DNA of 64,000 nt, taken from the NCBI GenBank assembly GCA_943370295.1, contig CALRQL020000005.1, positions 1-64,000 of the forward strand, written 5' to 3'. This DNA comes from SB11 sp943370295 (GTDB lineage: Bacteria; Bacteroidota; Bacteroidia; UBA8524). The translations under genes and the position numbers were made by a program. The notes under the pieces were generated by a model that had not been told where the DNA came from, made no database searches, and worked only from the letters and a program-made list of their open reading frames with translations. This document shows, one piece after another, positions 61,920 through 64,000 of this stretch; positions within the stretch are counted from its first letter, which is position 1, and every line of letters starts with the position of its first letter.

Positions 61920-64000
61920 TTAAATAGCTACCGAAGTACCTTCTACTTGTTTTTCAATAGAAGTGTTGTAGGTTTCTTTAAATTCAGCGGTCATGCCAAA
62001 GAATTCGCCGTCTACCAGCACTTTGCCGTCGTTTACCTTACCAATTACGGAGTAGGCTTGGTTGGCAGCTTTCAAGTCGGCTTCAATAGCAGCAAGGTCT
62101 TGCGGGCGGCAGCTAATGGCTACGCGGCTTTGGCCTTCGCCAAACAATACAGCGTCTTTGCGAAGGTGGGCATCGGTGGTTAGTTCAAAGCCCAAGTTGT
62201 TGCACATGGCGCTTTCTAACAAGCTGATGAACAAACCGCCTTCCGATACGTCGTGTGCCGATTGCACTTTGCCCGATTGTATCAGTTTGCGCAGGGTGTT
62301 TTGCATGGCAAACTCCTCGTCCAAATCGAAATAAGGTGCCGGAGAGAAGTTTTGTTTGTGCCAATAGGCAAGGTATTGCGACGATGAAATATCGTTGCGG
62401 TTTTGGCCTATCAAAACGATGATATCGCCTTCATTTTTGAAATCGAGAGTCATTGGGTTGCTGCCTTTTTCAATAATACCCACCATACCAATGGTTGGGG
62501 TTGGGAAAACAGCAGTACCGTCAATGGTTGATTGGTTGTAGAAGCTAACGTTACCACCGGTTACGGGGGTTTCAAACTTCAAACAAGCAGCTCCCATGCC
62601 TTTTATAGAACCTACAAACTGCCAGTAAACCTCAGGGTTGTAAGGGTTGCCAAAGTTTAGGCAGTTTGTAATAGCACTTGGCGTTCCGCCGGTGCAGGTA
62701 ATGTTACGGGCGGCTTCGGCTACGGCAATGCTTGCGCCCTTTTCGGGGTTAGCAAAAATGTAACGGCTGTTGCAATCCACTGTCAACGCCAGTGATTTGT
62801 CAGAACCTTTTACCTTCACTACCGCAGCGTCGCTGGGTTTGTTGGTGCTTTGGTTCACAGTGCCCACCATGCTGTCGTATTGGTTGTACACCCAACGCTT
62901 GCTGGCAATGTTGGGGTGTCCGGCTAAGAAAAAGGCTACCTCGGTTAAGTTTTCGGGCTGGGCTACTTTATCAAAGCTGTATTCGGCAATTTTTTTCAGG
63001 TATTCGGGCTCTTTATATTCGCGGTGGTAAACGGGTGCGCCGCCACCCAATGCCAACGACTCGGCAGGAATATCTGCGCAAAGGTCGCCGTTCATGTAGT
63101 ATTGTACGTTACCGCTATCGGTTACTTCACCAATTTGGGCAAAGGTTAAATCCCATTTTTCAAAAATGCGCTCTACTTCTTTTTCAGTGCCTTTTTTGAT
63201 GATAACCAACATACGTTCTTGCGACTCTGAAAGCAGGATTTCCCAATCTTTCATGCCTGCCTGACGCATGGGGACTTTATCCAACTCAATGCGCATTCCG
63301 GTGCCCGATTTGGCGGCCATTTCGCTGGTGCTGCAAGTAATACCTGCTGCGCCCATGTCTTGCATACCTATTACGGCACCTGTTTTTAGCAGTTCCATGG
63401 TAGCTTCCAAAATCAGCTTCTCCCAAAATGGGTCGCCAACTTGTACGCTGGGAAGGTCATCGGCAGAGTTTTCTGAAATATCTTTAGAAGCAAACGCCGC
63501 TCCGTGGATACCGTCTTTTCCGGTGGCAGAACCGTAAATATACACGGGGTTGCCCACGCCTTCGGCGATGGCCGAAACGGTTTTGCCTACCTCAGCAATA
63601 CCTACCGACATTGCATTTACAAGGTTGTTGGTATGGTAGCACTCGTCAAAATAAACCTCGCCGCCTACAGTAGGAATACCAAAGGCATTGCCGTAATCGC
63701 CTATGCCTTTTACAACACCTTTCAGCAACCATTTGGTACGGTCTTCTTTAAGATTACCGAAACGTAGTGAGTTTAGCTGTGCAATAGGACGTGCGCCCAT
63801 GCTGAATATATCGCGGTTGATACCGCCCACACCAGTAGCCGCACCTTGGTAAGGCTCGATAGCACTGGGGTGGTTGTGACTTTCTATCTTGAAACAAACG
63901 GCCAATCCGTCGCCAATATCTACCAATCCGGCGTTTTCCTCACCTGCTTTTGCAAGCATGGCAGGGCCGTCTTTGGGCAGGGTTTTTAACCAAACAATAC
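61920..64000 (-). CDS. purL: Phosphoribosylformylglycinamidine synthase PurL (small type), 3' part
   Basis: PurL is the synthase subunit that, with PurS and PurQ, makes FGAM from FGAR, ATP and glutamine. The frame stays open past the visible ATG to the window edge (…VWLKTLPKDGPAMLAKAG), so roughly the first 50 residues are missing. About 693 residues are visible of the usual about 740. Motifs seen are ESHNHPSAIEPYQGAATGVGG, the ATP-binding GGINRDIFSMGARPIA, TVGGEVYFDECYHTNN, and the later CTGGTPSAITNCLNFG and SAHDVSEGGLFISL. It has no fused glutaminase, in line with the separate PurS. Confidence 0.96.
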   Translation of the reverse strand, partial: IVWLKTLPKDGPAMLAKAGEENAGLVDIGDGLAVCFKIESHNHPSAIEPYQGAATGVGGINRDIFSMGARPIAQLNSLRFGNLKEDRTKWLLKGVVKGIGDYGNAFGIPTVGGEVYFDECYHTNNLVNAMSVGIAEVGKTVSAIAEGVGNPVYIYGSATGKDGIHGAAFASKDISENSADDLPSVQVGDPFWEKLILEATMELLKTGAVIGMQDMGAAGITCSTSEMAAKSGTGMRIELDKVPMRQAGMKDWEILLSESQERMLVIIKKGTEKEVERIFEKWDLTFAQIGEVTDSGNVQYYMNGDLCADIPAESLALGGGAPVYHREYKEPEYLKKIAEYSFDKVAQPENLTEVAFFLAGHPNIASKRWVYNQYDSMVGTVNQSTNKPSDAAVVKVKGSDKSLALTVDCNSRYIFANPEKGASIAVAEAARNITCTGGTPSAITNCLNFGNPYNPEVYWQFVGSIKGMGAACLKFETPVTGGNVSFYNQSTIDGTAVFPTPTIGMVGIIEKGSNPMTLDFKNEGDIIVLIGQNRNDISSSQYLAYWHKQNFSPAPYFDLDEEFAMQNTLRKLIQSGKVQSAHDVSEGGLFISLLESAMCNNLGFELTTDAHLRKDAVLFGEGQSRVAISCRPQDLAAIEADLKAANQAYSVIGKVNDGKVLVDGEFFGMTAEFKETYNTSIEKQVEGTSVAI

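Noticed and set aside
61728..62183. Plus-strand frame across the purL end
   Set aside because: It starts in the hairpin cluster and runs antisense through purL, with no family resemblance.

Overview
The window is about 64 kb of a Bacteroidota chromosome, most likely from a Chitinophagales/Sphingobacteriales-type lineage. The evidence is type IX secretion (T9SS) C-terminal sorting domains on at least five large secreted proteins, TAnnTTTG-type -7 promoter elements just upstream of many starts, few Shine-Dalgarno sites, several TTG starts, and typical Bacteroidota families (CPBP protease, DUF2461, DUF4175, 630-residue PurF, LytS/LytTR and PAS-rich histidine kinases). No tRNA, rRNA, CRISPR array or intact insertion sequence was seen.

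Layout. 1-1438: end of a LytS-type sensor kinase and its LytTR regulator. 1562-7876: a 2104-residue multidomain T9SS adhesin-like protein. 8033-10795: LpxD-like acyltransferase, MORN-repeat lipoprotein, EamA transporter. 10805-21083 (minus): MtfA-like peptidase, a 1049-residue gliding-motility C-terminal protein, MoxR ATPase, two SurA-like foldases, then a NifU-domain/Mrp Fe-S pair led by an unlisted 40-residue membrane peptide. 21418-23844: PurF and AroQ, divergent. 23841-31007: lipoprotein, MarR regulator, DUF2461 protein, Cys/Lys-rich secreted protein, phosphatidylserine decarboxylase, glutamate dehydrogenase, CdsA, DUF2007 and CPBP proteins. 31050-35601: DusB, then a REC-AraC regulator and its PAS/GAF kinase, split from an upstream PAS ORF at an A7 run. 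35680-40453: PssA, PurS, M28 peptidase, MsrB, fasciclin protein, a GyrI-like fragment and a possible GldN-like protein. 40637-49692: DUF4175 coiled-coil protein, an NrtR-like Nudix protein divergent from an NMNAT-like/methyltransferase fusion, and a 7TM/kinase/NarL-type regulator operon. 49980-60168: a six-repeat propeller protein, hydrolase, CarboxypepD-like/Rieske operon, GpsA and three tandem T9SS propeller paralogues. 60232-61919: an AT-rich segment with an HNH-like gene, 8-bp tandem repeats, GTCCC boxes and hairpins. 61920-64000: 3' part of purL.

How the genes work together. Phospholipid synthesis is well represented (cdsA, pssA, psd, gpsA), as is purine synthesis (purF, purS, purL, with PurL of the small type that needs PurS and PurQ). 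The T9SS cargo genes, the periplasmic foldases and the possible GldN-like protein fit an envelope-focused lifestyle. The most unusual locus is the Nudix-HTH regulator divergent from a degenerate nucleotidyltransferase fused to a methyltransferase. Other points of note are the kinase split at a homopolymer, the three-gene T9SS propeller array, and the repeat-rich segment between that array and purL.
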